This document shows, one piece after another, positions 23,901 through 34,685 of a stretch of DNA of 64,000 nt; position 1 is the stretch's first letter, and every line of letters begins with the position of its first letter. Below the pieces are notes generated by a model. The model ran no database searches, was not told where the DNA came from, and saw only the letters and a list, made by a program, of their open reading frames with translations. This DNA comes from Hibiscus mutabilis. Lineage: Eukaryota > Streptophyta > Magnoliopsida > Malvales > Malvaceae. A program made the translations under genes and the position numbers. The stretch spans positions 37,555,834 to 37,619,833 of the forward strand of contig CM033745.1 in the NCBI GenBank assembly GCA_019671005.1, in the 5' to 3' direction.

Positions 23901-24349
23901 CAAAGTCTAGACACACCCAAAAGGCCTTAGAAGACCCTAGAAGACTTTGGAAAGATCGAGACTACTCTAGAAGTCTCTGGAAGTCTCTAGAACCCTTTAA
24001 ATACTTAGAGAAATATATAGATCTTTGTAGAGTTATCTAGAATTCTCTATACCTTGTAAATATCTAGGATAATTTAGAATCATCCCTTTAAGGAGGTGGA
24101 GGCCTATAAATAGGGCTACCCCCTTCATTTGAAAACCATCCAAGAATACAAGAATTCCTAAGCCTTGTAAAGCTCTCTCAAAGCTTAATACAAAGTTCCT
24201 TTTTTTCCCTTCAAAGTTTTTTTTGCCTTTTCTAGTTCTCCAATTTTCCCTTGTTATTAGCCATTGTGTTTGTGTGAATTAGGGCTTGTTAGCATAGTTC
24301 GAGAGTGCTAACGTCGCACGGATAGCTTGAGGAAGTTTAGTCCGTGACA
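20952..24349 (+). repeat. 3' LTR of the chromovirus, 3.4 kb
   Basis: It begins TGTCACG after the polypurine tract and ends CGTGACA, a 7-bp inverted end. The TATA box lies at about 24104, and the preceding 3.1 kb (U3) is non-coding, with a (TA)n run near 22997-23017. The 5' LTR is missing, so the end cannot be checked by comparison or by target duplication. The length suits long-LTR chromoviruses of the Tekay/Del kind. Confidence 0.7.
24103..24113 (+). promoter_or_regulatory. TATA box of the chromovirus LTR
   Basis: CCTATAAATAGGGC occurs about 240 bp before the LTR end, after a GGAGGTGGAGG stretch. The spacing suits the U3/R border. Confidence 0.6.
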
Positions 24350-24830
24350 TCTGCCTCCCGCATATTTTTCGGCGTGAGCGCCATCACTCGACACCATATA
24401 CCATCCCTCCTCCACTTTACCCTAATTGTACGTGATTATAGGTTTTTTGAAATAGGGTCGAATCAGGGATACATATCAGAATATCATTTTTCTTTGTTAA
24501 CATTTCCAACAATCCATATCAGTTTTATATCATATAAACATAATGAAACAACATTAGACTCTATGAAGTATCATTCTGAGTTTAAAACGATCCTAGAACA
24601 GAATAATGGTGACCGTTACGACATTCTTGAAAAAACTTTGGAACAGCTTCGCCAGAAATCTATTAAATCAAAGGGACAAGGATCTAAGGCTACAACAAAC
24701 AAAAGAGTTGATGCTTCTAAAGGCAAGACTTCTAAGCAAGATGACACTCTCAAGAAACTCAAGCGAAAGAGCTCGCGTACCGATAAACAGGCAAAGAATA
24801 AAGCATATAAACAAACCTAAACATTCGGCA
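24350..24830 (+). other. Lysine-rich open frame of unknown nature
   Basis: An open frame of 158 codons starts inside the LTR end and runs to 24820. Its second half is rich in Lys, Ser and Thr (for example LEQLRQKSIKSKGQGSKATT, and a KKLKRKSSRTDKQAKNK run), which could be a decayed basic, nuclear-type tail. The first half looks random. I do not recognise a family, and it lacks a promoter of its own outside the LTR. A fragment of a gag or of a host gene are both possible. Confidence 0.25.
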
Positions 24831-25044
24831 AAGTTTGATATGAAAACAAACCTAAGCATTCGACAAATGATCAACTGAAGAAGAGTATGATATGAAAAAT
24901 TGAAGATTCTTTTGTTTTTTATATGAAAACTGATGATTCTTTCATTTTTTTGTTATGAACAACCGAAAAAAGTCTTTATGGGATCTTGGTTCTCTGAAAC
25001 TTGTTTGAGCGAGAACAGTTACTAAAAAAGACAAGAAGAAAAAC

Positions 25045-25138
25045 AATAAAACCAAATTTTAAGCTGGGGTGTCTCGAACCCGATTTGATCAATTTGGTAA
25101 GATGTTTGTCCTACCACTGAGCCAGTAACTGAATATTG
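25045..25138 (-). repeat. tRNA-derived SINE-like sequence
   Basis: On the minus strand TGGCTCAGTGGTAGGAC matches a pol III A box. GGGTTCGAGACACC, about 35 bases downstream, matches a B box with one change. The region between does not fold as a proper anticodon arm, so this is a tRNA-related SINE or relic rather than a tRNA gene. A poly-T stretch (plus strand, near 24945) may be its tail. Confidence 0.5.
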
Positions 25139-25244
25139 ACAAAAAGCGCTCTATATTTTTTTTAACGTTTCTTATATTTTGGGATTTAGCCTAGGTTATA
25201 AACTTTAAACCCATTTTTTCTTGCCGCCACCACTAGAGGTTTAG

Positions 25245-25862
25245 GGGTAAGTCTGGGGTGCGGCATGTTTATGGTACAATTAAAAGATGGCAAGTATCGA
25301 AAGTTATAAAAATAAGTATTTATACTTGTACTTGAACTGGAAAAATGTTAGACTTCTTGATAACATTTTTAGTTGATTTTTTGAGTTTTTTCTGCAAGTA
25401 TCGATACTTATTTTTTTAAGTATCGATACTTCGTTTTTTGATAAATTTCTAGTTCGTGACAAAAGTATCGAAACTTGCAAAAATAAGTATCGAAAGTTGT
25501 TCTTGTACTAAAAATGAAGACTTATTGATACATTTTCGGTTGATTTTTTGAGTTTTTTTCCTGCAAGTATCGATTACTTAGTTTTTTTGATAAATTTTAG
25601 TTTGGGACAGAAGTATCGATACTTACAAAATAATTATCGAAACTTGTTCTTGAACTGAAAATGTTAAGCTTCTTGATAATATTTTTTTAGTTTTTTGAGT
25701 TTTTCTGCAAGTATCGATACTTAAACCGAAAATGTTATCAAGAAATCTAATATTTTCAATTTAAGAACAAGTTCCGATACTTATTTTATAATATTCGATG
25801 CTTTATCCCAAACTTGTCATCTTTTAATCGCACCATAAACATGTTGTACATTAGACTCCTCT
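25245..25862. mobile_element. hAT-like element built on AAGTATCGATACTT words
   Basis: The direct repeat AGGTTTAG (8 bp) occurs at 25237-25244 and 25863-25870. The inner ends are inverted: ATGTTTATGGTACAATTAAAAG on the left, and its complement with one or two changes, ending CCATAAACATG, on the right. The interior carries at least eight variants of AAGTATCGATACTT in three repeats of about 170-200 bp. It has no coding capacity. The outermost 20 bp of the inverted repeat are weaker than the inner part. Confidence 0.65.
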
Positions 25863-25870
25863 AGGTTTAG

Positions 25871-26475
25871 AGCTATATAAACATTCTTTTGTAACGCTTT
25901 CGATAGAGTACATTCATTGGTGTTAGCCTTTCGCATGGAATTAATTTTAAAATGTTGTTATATTTTTAAATTATAAATCTAGATAAACCATAGGTTATAA
26001 ATATCATTTGCTATTAATTTACAATTCTCCTTTATTTAATAATTATTTATTACTCTCTTCCCATCAAAGTTGTCATTATATATTAAAAAATAACTTTAAT
26101 ATTTTATCATTTAAAATTTATTTATTAATAAAATTGAAAAATATAATTTTAAAATAATTCATATATATATGTTTATAAAATTTAATTATTTAAAATAATT
26201 ATGATAAAATTTAAAAAATTTGATCACAAACACAGAAAGATATTTAATTACTTAATCATCATTGAGTTTTAAGTTTCATACATGAATTAGAGATAGACCG
26301 TTATAAAATGTTTTTTTAACTTATTGATTAATAAAAAAGAATTATTATTTTAATTATTATATATTTTAAAACTTTGAAATATATATATATATTACATAGT
26401 TCAATTGAAAGCCAAATCAGCAATTAGAATAAAAATAAGTTTAGGGAAAATTGACAATAAAAAAAGAAAAAAATA
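25871..26475. other. AT-rich spacer
   Basis: Very AT-rich sequence without a gene or a clear repeat boundary. Confidence 0.5.
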
Positions 26476-26656
26476 TTTGATATACAAATTATGTAAATTT
26501 CAGTTTACATAAATTTACCTGTTTTAAAATTTAAATTTTATAATTTATGAGTTAAGATTTCATGTTATAACTTTTAAGATTTAAAATTAAAATAATTTGA
26601 TTTATATAAAATTAAATAAATGTATATAAAACTATTCTGCACAACTGTGTATCAAA
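26476..26656. mobile_element. Hairpin MITE, TTTGATA-ended family, copy 3
   Basis: The left end TTTGATATACAAATTATG and right end CACAACTGTGTATCAAA mirror each other and match the ends of the copies at 2.2 and 17.1 kb. The interior is more decayed. Confidence 0.5.
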
Positions 26657-26820
26657 TGATAATTAAACGGATTCTACTCACCTTAGTAAAATTAGTAATA
26701 AAAATGTATTACATTTATTATAGGATTGTGTGTTTAGCGTGTTGTGTCATTTAAAGCTACTTTTCATGTTATGTCTTATTTTTTGAATTATTATTGTACC
26801 TTATTTTATAAAATAATTTA

Positions 26821-27244
26821 GGATAAAATATGTAAATCATCACTGAACTTTGTTCTCTGACCTGTTTTAATCACTGAAAATTTAAAACGTTCAATTTACT
26901 CACTAAAGTTTATACATTGATTTTTTTCCATCATTCATCCGTTAACCCTCTAACACCATTATGACATGGAATAAAATAATAAAATTGATGGGTAAAATAC
27001 GTAAATCATCACTAAACTTTACTTTATGACCTATTTTGGTCACTAAACTTTACTGTCTGATCTTGTTTGCTCACTGAAGTTTCACATGTTGTGATCTACG
27101 TCATAACAATGTTAGAGGGTTGACAGAGGAGTGCTGGAAAAAAATCAATATATAAAGTTCAGTGAGTAAATTCAACGTTTTAAAACTTCGGTTACCAAAA
27201 TAGGCCAGAAAATAGACTTTAGTGATGATTTACATATTTTACCC
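26821..27244. mobile_element. Mutator-type MITE, TSD AATAATTTA
   Basis: The ends GGATAAAATATGTAAATCAT and ATGATTTACATATTTTACCC form a terminal inverted repeat of over 25 bp. They are flanked by a perfect 9-bp direct repeat, AATAATTTA, at 26812-26820 and 27245-27253; 9-bp duplications are the hallmark of Mutator-like elements. A second, internal copy of the left end begins near 26990, so it may be a composite. It is non-coding. Confidence 0.8.
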
Positions 27245-27579
27245 AATAATTTATATGTTAATGATATTTTTCAATTGATGACATATTTTTATATACTAAT
27301 TTAAATAAAATATTAAGTGTTTGTATTAATTTTAATTATTTTTTATGTATCAAATATTATAATTTTTTATAAAATTATACACATTAAGAATTATACGTAT
27401 TAAACTTTATATGTGAGCGAAAAATATTATTTTATATAAAACATATACTTATCTAAATTTATTAAAACAAATCATTTGTATTTAAATTTATTATTTGGGT
27501 AAACTACATAAATTGTCACTGAACTTTTAGAATGCTTTTATTTTGATCATAAAACTTTTAAAACTTGTTAAGTCGCTAA

Positions 27580-28095
27580 TAGGCCTGTAAATGAACCGAA
27601 CAAACACGAATGAGGGTATGTTCATGTTCGTTTGTTTAATTTTAACCGAAAAATGAATGAACACGAACAACTAAACAAACTTAATTTCTTGTTCGTGTTC
27701 GTTCGTTAAAATAATAAACGAACGTGAAAGAACATTGAGTATTGTTTAATTTTTTTCTTAAGAAATCTGAAGTCTCGTACATTGAGTATTTGTTTAATTT
27801 TTCTTTTTATTTCATATTTGTAATATATGTTTTCAAAATTTTTAAATATAATAATTTTGTTATGAAAAATAATAAATATAAATAAACATATGTGAATAAA
27901 TTTAAACTAACATAAACAAACGGATTACCAAATGTTCACGAACGTAAATGAACGAACAAGCCTTTTGTTCTTTTTTGTTCATTTAATTAAACGAACAAAA
28001 AATCTTGTTCATGTTCGTTCGTTTAATAAATAAACAAAGATAAACGAACTTTCCACCGAACGGTTCGCTGAACGTTTGGTTCGTTTACAGCCCTA
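27580..28095. mobile_element. Non-autonomous hAT element built on GTTCGTTT words
   Basis: It starts TAGGCCTGTAAATGAACC and ends GGTTCGTTTACAGCCCTA, an inverted repeat with few mismatches. The 8-bp flanks are GTCGCTAA (27572-27579) and GTCACTAA (28096-28103), one base apart. Both subterminal regions repeat GAACGAAC/GTTCGTTC many times. It is 516 bp long and non-coding. Confidence 0.8.
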
Positions 28096-28191
28096 GTCAC
28101 TAAACTTTTAGTTCGCTTTCGGTATGGTTCCTCTCATTACCTTTTACTAGAAGTGCGTGACACATTGGTTTTCATTTTTCCAAAAAATAAT

Positions 28192-29608
28192 GGGTAAACT
28201 ATAACATTCATCACTCAACTTTCTTCTCACTCTTATTTTGGTCACCGATGTTTAAAAATTTTTAGTTTAATAACTCAACTTTCAAGTTATTTCTATTTTG
28301 GTCACTCTCGAATGACATGTTATACAAATCAAACAATTTGATGTTTGTACAATTGTTTCAAAAAAATAATTTCGATTCAATTATGGTTCAGAGTTTTAAG
28401 CAAAATTGATTAACTGATCTAATCAGTTATATACAATATTTATAAAATATTTTATAGTTTAGTGATTTTGATACCCTTCTGATTTTTCAATGGCGTTTCG
28501 GCTCTGGATAAGATTACTAGGTGTGAACTCTCAATTTTTTACACTTTTATCACAACCGAACAATTATTAAATTTACCATATTATCACATTTGATATTTGA
28601 ATAAGCAAAGTAAAAAAAATATTACTTGAATCAAATATTTTGATTAACTGGTCAGTCGATTATCCGATTTAACTGGTACAATATATGATATATAATTGAA
28701 TAATCCAGATTTAACAATTAACCAAAATAATTTTTTAAAGATTAATCGAACACGATTTTATACATTTCTAACCATAACAATAAAAAAATAAAATCAAATA
28801 GAAATTCTAAGGCCACAAAATCCAACAACCACACATAATCTTTACAAGTTTTCACCAATTCTATGCATTGTGTATGTTTAGAAGGTATTGAAAATAAGGG
28901 TAATTATTTGATGCACTGGCGGTGGAAACTAAGAGTTTCTACAAGCACCTTAGTTTTAGGGTTTAAGAACTTAGTTTAGGGTGTATGATTTAGGGGTTTA
29001 GGTGTTTGAGTTTTGAATTTAAGGATCGTGGTTGAAATTTACAATTTAGGGTTATAGTTTAGGGTTTATAGATTAAAACCTAAATCCTCACCATATTACC
29101 CTACAAACTAAACTCTAACTCCTAAACCCTAAATTCTAATCACTATCCCTAATTTCTAAATCCCTACACCTAAACCGTAAATTAAGCCCCTAAACCCTAA
29201 AATTAAGGCACATGTGGAAACTAAAAGTTTTCACTGCCAGTGCATGGTATATTTTCTCTTGAAAATAATCAATAAAAACCAACAAAATTATTCATTTAAT
29301 ACCGAACAGATTCTTTTTGGAATATAATGTATTATACAACTGCGTACAATTTGAACAAAAAAGCTATTTCTATGCTTCATTGCTTTTTTTCATTTGCTTT
29401 TTCTCGTAAAACTTTTTTAACTAAGAAGAATAAATTGAAAACAAAATCGCCATTTCTTTTCTACCGTAATAAAAAAAATTTATATCATTTACGAGTGACA
29501 AAAATAGGAACAAGTCGAAAGTAGAGTTATTATGTTGAAAATTTTTAAATTCTAGTGACCAAAATATGAATGAGAAGAAAGTTGAGTGATGAATGATGTA
29601 GTTCAATC
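28192..29608. mobile_element. Inner Mutator-like inverted-repeat element
   Basis: The left end GGGTAAACTATAACATTCAT plus CACTCAACTTTCTTCTCACT is mirrored on the right by AGAAGAAAGTTGAGTGATGA and ATGATGTAGTTC. The outermost five bases of the right end have drifted. The middle is AT-rich and contains the foldback element at 28912. Confidence 0.6.
28912..29244. mobile_element. Foldback MITE with telomere-like interior
   Basis: The ends TGCACTGGCGGTGGAAACT and AGTTTTCACTGCCAGTGCA are inverted, and similarity continues inward through CCTTAGTTTTAGGGTTTAAG. The whole 333 bp can fold back. TTTAGGG words fill the left arm and CCCTAAA words the right arm. No target duplication is clear. Confidence 0.65.
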
Positions 29609-29917
29609 ATAATTTAATTCATGAAATATGAAAACTAACGTGTTATGTTAGCAACTTCTTACGGAAGATAATAAGAGGGACCACACTGAAAGTGAACTAA
29701 AAGTTTGGTGATTATAACGTAAGCTTTAAAAATTTTGTGACCAAAATGAAAACACCATCAAGTACTATTTGTATAGTTTACCCTTATTAATTTTATAGAT
29801 TAAAATATAACAAAAATAAAAGTACAAATATTTTTTTTCCATCATATTAAAAAAAATAACGAGCTTGCGCCACCGCACCTTAGACATTCACAGACCTACT
29901 AAAAATAACAAAATAAA

Positions 29918-30777
29918 GGGTAAAATACACAGATGATCACTCAACTATCTTTCTACTTTTATTTTGCTCACTCAACTTTCAAAAATTTCAATTTAATAAC
30001 TAAAATTTTAAATTATTCCAATTTTAATCTGAATTATTTTATTACTATTTTTATATAACATGACATATTTTATTATTAAAATATAAAAATAATTTAAAAT
30101 GAAATAAAAATTATATTTTATTATTATAAAATAAAATAATTATATTTTATACCCAAATCTACTCAAACCTTAAACCTCAAATTATAACCCCCACTTTTTC
30201 TTTCCCATTCGATCCCCAAACCAACCTTGAGATTAGACTGCAAAGTAATACAAAACTCATCCTTTTGTTGTTGTTCCCGAAATGGAACAAACTGAACGAT
30301 ATCACGCGAAGCCTTTCTCCTTTGTCTGCATCTAAAATCTGTAAAAGGGATTTGGTTAATAAACCGATTGAATCTTCTAGTCGAGTACCAACAACAAAAG
30401 GATGAGTTTTGAAGGTATCATATGCGAAGCTTTCAAGTCTTTCTCCTTTGTCTGCATCTCAAGGTTGGTTTGGGGATAGGGATCGACAGGGAAGGAGAGG
30501 GTGGGGTTGTAATTTGAAGTTTAGGATTTGGGTATAAAATATGATTATTTTTTATTTAATAATAATGAAATATATTTTTTTATTTTATTTTAAATTATTT
30601 TTATATTTTAATAATAAAATTTACTATGTCATATGAAAAGATTAATAAAATAATTAATATTAAAATTAGAGCAATTTAAAAATTAATTATTAAATTAAAA
30701 ATTTTAAAAGTTAAGTGAATAAAATAAGAGTGAGAAGATAATTGAGCGATAATTAAAAGTACATTTTTTTTCTTCCC
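29918..30777. mobile_element. 860-bp foldback element just upstream of the ClpB3 relic
   Basis: The left arm (GGGTAAAATACACAGATGAT, then CACTCAAC and TTTTATTTTGCTCACT) is mirrored by the right arm (AGTGAATAAAATAAGAGTGA, then TTGAGCGATAATTAAAAG). Deeper inside, CCCCAAACCAACCTTGAGAT near 30210 is the complement of the sequence near 30461-30480, and CTCATCCTTTTGTTGTTG pairs with its complement near 30390. The arms are about 400 bp each. The ends resemble the Mutator-type family nearby. The right end lies about 150 bp before the ATG of the ClpB3 relic. Confidence 0.7.
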
Positions 30778-30930
30778 TTAAAAGCCGAGACATCATCAAG
30801 AGGAGGAGACTTCTCTAGCTTTGTTTCTCTTTTCATTTTTTTCTTCAATAATTTGCACACAAAACCATCAATTCTTTCGGTTAATTCAATTCAGTCCTTT
30901 AATCTTTCTGAACTCAGAATCAATCCAACA

Positions 30931-33004
30931 ATGGCGGTTTCTTATACTTCTGCGTCAGTGACGTTGATTCGTGGTCTTAGTTTATGTGCTAAGAATAGAA
31001 ACAACCTCTTTTTAACTCACCCACGCCTTTCTTTGAGCTTCCGTTCAAAACCCAACTCCTTGAAATCCTTTAAGAGGACAAATGGGGTTTTCAAGGACTT
31101 CTTCAAGGCCTTTCATTGTTCCTTGCGAAGCTTCAATAGGGAGGGTAAGCTTGTTAAGCAATAGTATTTCATGGCTTTCGAATCCTTAATAAAAAGAAGA
31201 AAAAATTGATTTATTTTAATGAATTTTTTTAGTGATTTTCATATGCTCTGTGCTAATGTTGTATGAAATCCTATTTAGTTATGGTTTAAGCCAATATTTA
31301 TGCTAACTTGTTATAATTTATGGTGTAATTATAACTTCAATCTTTTTATTCGTCCATTGAGTCCAAATGTTACTCAGACTTGAGAGTTGAGTGTTAGTGT
31401 TTGACGTGAGTAATGGTATGCATCCAATATGATAGGGGTGTGCAGGGATGGACCGATGGAGGCTGGGGGTTGTAGTCTCCCTTGGGAATTTCAATTTCTC
31501 ATATAATTTAAGAATTTTCTTTTTATTTTCAATTGAGGTCCCTAAAATTTTATAAATTCGCTCCAACATAAAATCCTTCCGCCCTGGGGTATGCTCAACC
31601 TTTTTCCCAATACTTTCATGTATTTTGAGAGTTATTGAAGAATCATATCTTGTATGGCCATTGGCCGTGACCATGTTTCTGATACATGTGTTGGAAAAAT
31701 GAAGTACCAGCAATGTGTCATAGTGTGAAGCAGCTTGCTTTTTTATGCAATTTTATTTGTGATTTGTTTTTTTTTTGGTTGAGATGCGATTGGATATTAC
31801 GACAGATTACACGACAAAAGTTCACTGAAATGGCTTGGCAAGCCATTGTTGCTTCTATAGATGTGGTTAAAGAGAACAAGCATTAGATAGTGGAGATTGA
31901 ACATTTGATGAAGGCTCTATTGGAACTGAAGAATGGTCTTGCTCAGCGGATATATTTGAAAACCGAAGTTGATAATACTCGCCTTCTCGAAGCGACTGAT
32001 AAGTTCATCCAACGCCAGCCAATGGTAACTCCTCTCACATTCTAATTTATTCTCATTCGATTTTTGTACGGAATCTTAACCGTTGATTTTACTCTGTTGA
32101 ACTTTGATGCATTGCTTGCCACTGTGTCTCATTGTTTTCATAGTTAATGCTTTATCACTTTAGCTACGTTTCATCTCCAGATTTAGTAGTGATGTTTCCT
32201 GATGATATCTCATCTCTTCTCTGCTAGGTTTTGGGTGAATCCGCTGGCTCAATGCTAGGACGTGGTTTGGAGGCTCTGATGCAGCAAGCATATGAGAATA
32301 CAAAGAGGAGTATGGAGATTCATTTGTTTCTGTCGAACTTTTTGGGTTCTTGGATTTATACAAGATCGGTGTTTTGGGAAACAGTTGTTCAAGGATCTCC
32401 AAATATCCAACAAAGCCCTGAAATCTGCAATAGAATCCATTAGGGGACATCAGTCAGTTAGCGACCAAGGTAACCAAAATTTCCCTTTCTTTACGTACTG
32501 TTAAACCAAACCATATATGTTACTGGAATTTGCTTGATTAAAAGAAATCGGCTTGTCAAAGTATAGAAACTTCTAGTGATTTGTAGAGATTTAGAGGGTG
32601 AATCATGTTCCTCTTCCCCTCATATACGACTTGTTTTACCTTTTTGTTTATCCTCATGTATTGGTTCCTTTTGCGGATTAAAGATTAATTCAGTTCCCAA
32701 TGTCACAACATTGCTTCTTGAGGCTTTACTCTCTTTGGATGCTCGATTTTTCTTGTTGTTTAGTGGCATATTTTCGGTTTACTTCACTGTTTTCCTGACA
32801 GACTTTGAATATAGATCCTGAAGGAAAGTATGAAGCATTGGAGAAGTATGGGAAAGATTTGACAGCAATGGAAAGAGAAGGAAAGCTTGACCAGGTGATC
32901 GGAAGAGACGATGAAATACGCAAGTGCATCCTTTCTAGGAGAACAAAGAACAACCCTTTTCTAATTGGTGAACCAGGTGTCGGAAAAACTGCAATTTCTG
33001 AAGG
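30931..33004 (+). pseudogene. CLPB3: Chloroplast ClpB chaperone relic, exons 1-4
   Basis: ClpB disaggregases are AAA+ ATPases that pull proteins out of aggregates; the plastid form is needed for chloroplast development. Exon 1 (30931-31144) gives a Ser/Arg-rich transit peptide beginning MAVSYTSASVTL. Exon 2 (31806-32024) has FTEMAWQAIVASIDVVKENK, then a TAG at 31884, then IEHLMKALLELKNGLAQRIY. Exon 3 (32228-32469) has GESAGSMLGRGLEAL and, in other frames, FGKQLFKDLQISNKALKSAI, so two frameshifts. Exon 4 (32802-33004) has DPEGKYEALEKYGKDLTAME and the first Walker A, GEPGVGKT, with two residues lost before SRRTKNNP. Splice sites GT/AG are kept. Wording matches plastid ClpB3 better than mitochondrial ClpB4. 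Confidence 0.88.
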
Positions 33005-33206
33005 GTAAGTATTTAGGTTTCAGTTTAATGCATAGTTGTAAATAGCCTCACAATGAAACAAGATCCTGAATTTTAAGTTACACTTTTCTTTATGTTAAAG
33101 CCCATAAGTAGGTCCAACTCCTCTGATGCTGGTAGGTTGCTCTATGTGTCCAGGTCCAGCTCTAGCTTTTCTTGAGTGTGAGCGTCGACTTAGATATGTG
33201 CCCAAC
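33005..33206 (+). other. ClpB3 relic intron 4, left remnant
   Basis: A GTAAGT donor follows exon 4. The intron is interrupted at 33207 by the target site (ATCAA) of a large nested insertion and resumes at 39153. Confidence 0.7.
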
Positions 33207-33211
33207 ATCAA

Positions 33212-33870
33212 TGTAGATTCCTCTGATCACTTCCTACATCGTTTGCATCAGACCTTTTATTCAGGAACTGCATGCTGGAGCAGTCTTAGGAGCAGTCTTG
33301 ATATTCCAACTGATGCATCAACCATCTCAAGCGTACCATAAGTTGAATGTCATCAACAATTGCTGCGCAAGAACATCATGGTTTTGTCCGCACTCTTCAA
33401 ATCAAAGACTCTCGAGAACGGGGAGTATTTTTCTCTAAGAAATAGCAAAAGAAATATGAGTAGGGCATCACATCCAAGATCCAAGCTGGTGCTCTACTAT
33501 GTTTGCTCACCAGCTTAAGAGGGAGTGTAAGTTGACGAGGAGTGTTAGAGTTTTTATTTAATGTGTAATTAGAGTTTATTCCTAATGAGTATTTTAGATT
33601 TACTAGAAGTCTTATTTAAATTAGGAATAAGTATTATTTAAATTAAAGATAAAATTATAGTTTTAGTTATATTAAAACTCTATATCAGCCTATTTAAAGG
33701 CTTAGTCTGTATACATTTGATAATTAAGAATAATAAGGAAATACAGAGAAACACATTGTTCTCTCTGGAAAATATTTTGTTCATCTTCAAACAACAAATC
33801 CCTAACCACCGATCACACACAAACCACCATCGTTAATTGCATCTCCGGCCACCATGACCCCTCTCTCACA
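33212..33870 (+). repeat. 5' LTR of the intron-4 non-coding element
   Basis: It starts TGTAGATTCC and ends TCTCACA right before the primer binding site. TCAGCCTATTTAAAGGC near 33685 may hold the TATA-like element. A near copy forms the 3' LTR. Confidence 0.85.
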
Positions 33871-33884
33871 TGGTATCATGAGCC
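33871..33884 (+). other. Primer binding site (tRNA-Met type)
   Basis: TGGTATCATGAGCC lies immediately after the LTR; the first eight bases match the initiator tRNA-Met complement used by copia elements. Confidence 0.7.
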
Positions 33885-34096
33885 ACCAACAGTCTTGATG
33901 CTGTCATCACTGCTGCCATCTCTAATCTGAAACAGATTGTCGATCTGATTTTTCAGATTCACATTGTTTTTCTTTTTCGTTGCTGTCATTAGGCCACACT
34001 CGTTCCTTGGCTTCTCTCTCGTTGGAATCTTACATCTTTGGTAAAATTTCTACTCGTTTAATTTTGTTGTTTTGTTCTCTATTTGATGGTTCTATC

Positions 34097-34336
34097 TGTG
34101 AGAAACAGAGTTTTTCTCTGTGTTTTTCTTCTTATTCATTAGTGAAAGAGAGTCTATTATATAGACTTTTACAGAGGTGTTTAACACCAAGTGGTTAACC
34201 TATAGGATAAGACTTTTATCCTTTACAAAGATCAAATTTAAAATTCAAACTACTAGTTAAGATAAAGTAAAGATAACATACAACTCCTACTCTATCTAAA
34301 ACTCTTACAACACACGGTTATGCATACTAACTAACA
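34097..34336 (-). repeat. 3' LTR of the antisense copia
   Basis: It runs from TGTGAGAAAC to CTAACTAACA on the plus strand and is identical to 38013-38252 as far as I can compare. Confidence 0.92.
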
Positions 34337-34343
34337 CTCCCCC

Positions 34344-34685
34344 TCAAACTGTGTATATGTTGTATATACCCAGTTTGGATGTGAACTCATCAAAAATAAC
34401 TCTTGGAAGTGCCTTAGTAAAGATGTCAGCTATCTGGCTTCTGGTAGGAATATAGTTTAGCTGTGCAATACCACCATTCACTTTCTCATAGATAAAGTGC
34501 CTATCTATTTCAATGTGTTTGGTTCTGTCATGTTGCACTGGATTCTTAGCAATACTCATTGCTGATTGGCTGTCACTATAGATCTCGAACTCAGTCTTTT
34601 CATCCAACTCTAGCTCTTTGAGAAGCCTCTTTATCCACATTCCTTCACATATTCCAAGAGCTAATGCTCTAAATTCTCGCCTCAA
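34344..34685 (-). pseudogene. Copia RNase H of the antisense element
   Basis: The frame reads FRALALGICEGMWIKRLLKE, then SDSQSAMSIAKNPVQHDRTK, HIEIDRHFIYEK, and ends IADIFTKALP with a KLGIYNIYT tail. This is the typical copia RNase H end, with the catalytic DSQSA Asp kept. The start of the domain before it is degenerate. Confidence 0.85.

Larger units (their letters stand above)
27497..29783. mobile_element. Outer Mutator-like inverted-repeat element holding three others
   Basis: The left end GGGTAAACTACATAAATTG and right end CTATTTGTATAGTTTACCC are inverted copies, followed inward by CACTGAACTTTTAG and TTTTGATCATAAAAC, matched on the right by GTGACCAAAATGAAAAC. The flanks TTATTATTT and TTATTAATT resemble a worn 9-bp duplication. 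Inside lie a hAT element (27580-28095), a second member of the same family (28192-29608) and a foldback element (28912-29244). Confidence 0.65.

Noticed and set aside
25045..25138. A tRNA gene on the minus strand
   Set aside because: A and B boxes are present, but the anticodon arm and acceptor stem do not pair, so it is listed as SINE-like.
28930..29220. Interstitial telomere repeat
   Set aside because: TTTAGGG and CCCTAAA words are degenerate and sit in opposite arms of a hairpin element; there is no tandem array.
33543..33870. An LTR starting at the internal TGTTAGAG
   Set aside because: The repeat extends about 330 bp further left, the polypurine tract sits before TGTAGATTCC, and only that start gives the exact ATCAA duplication.
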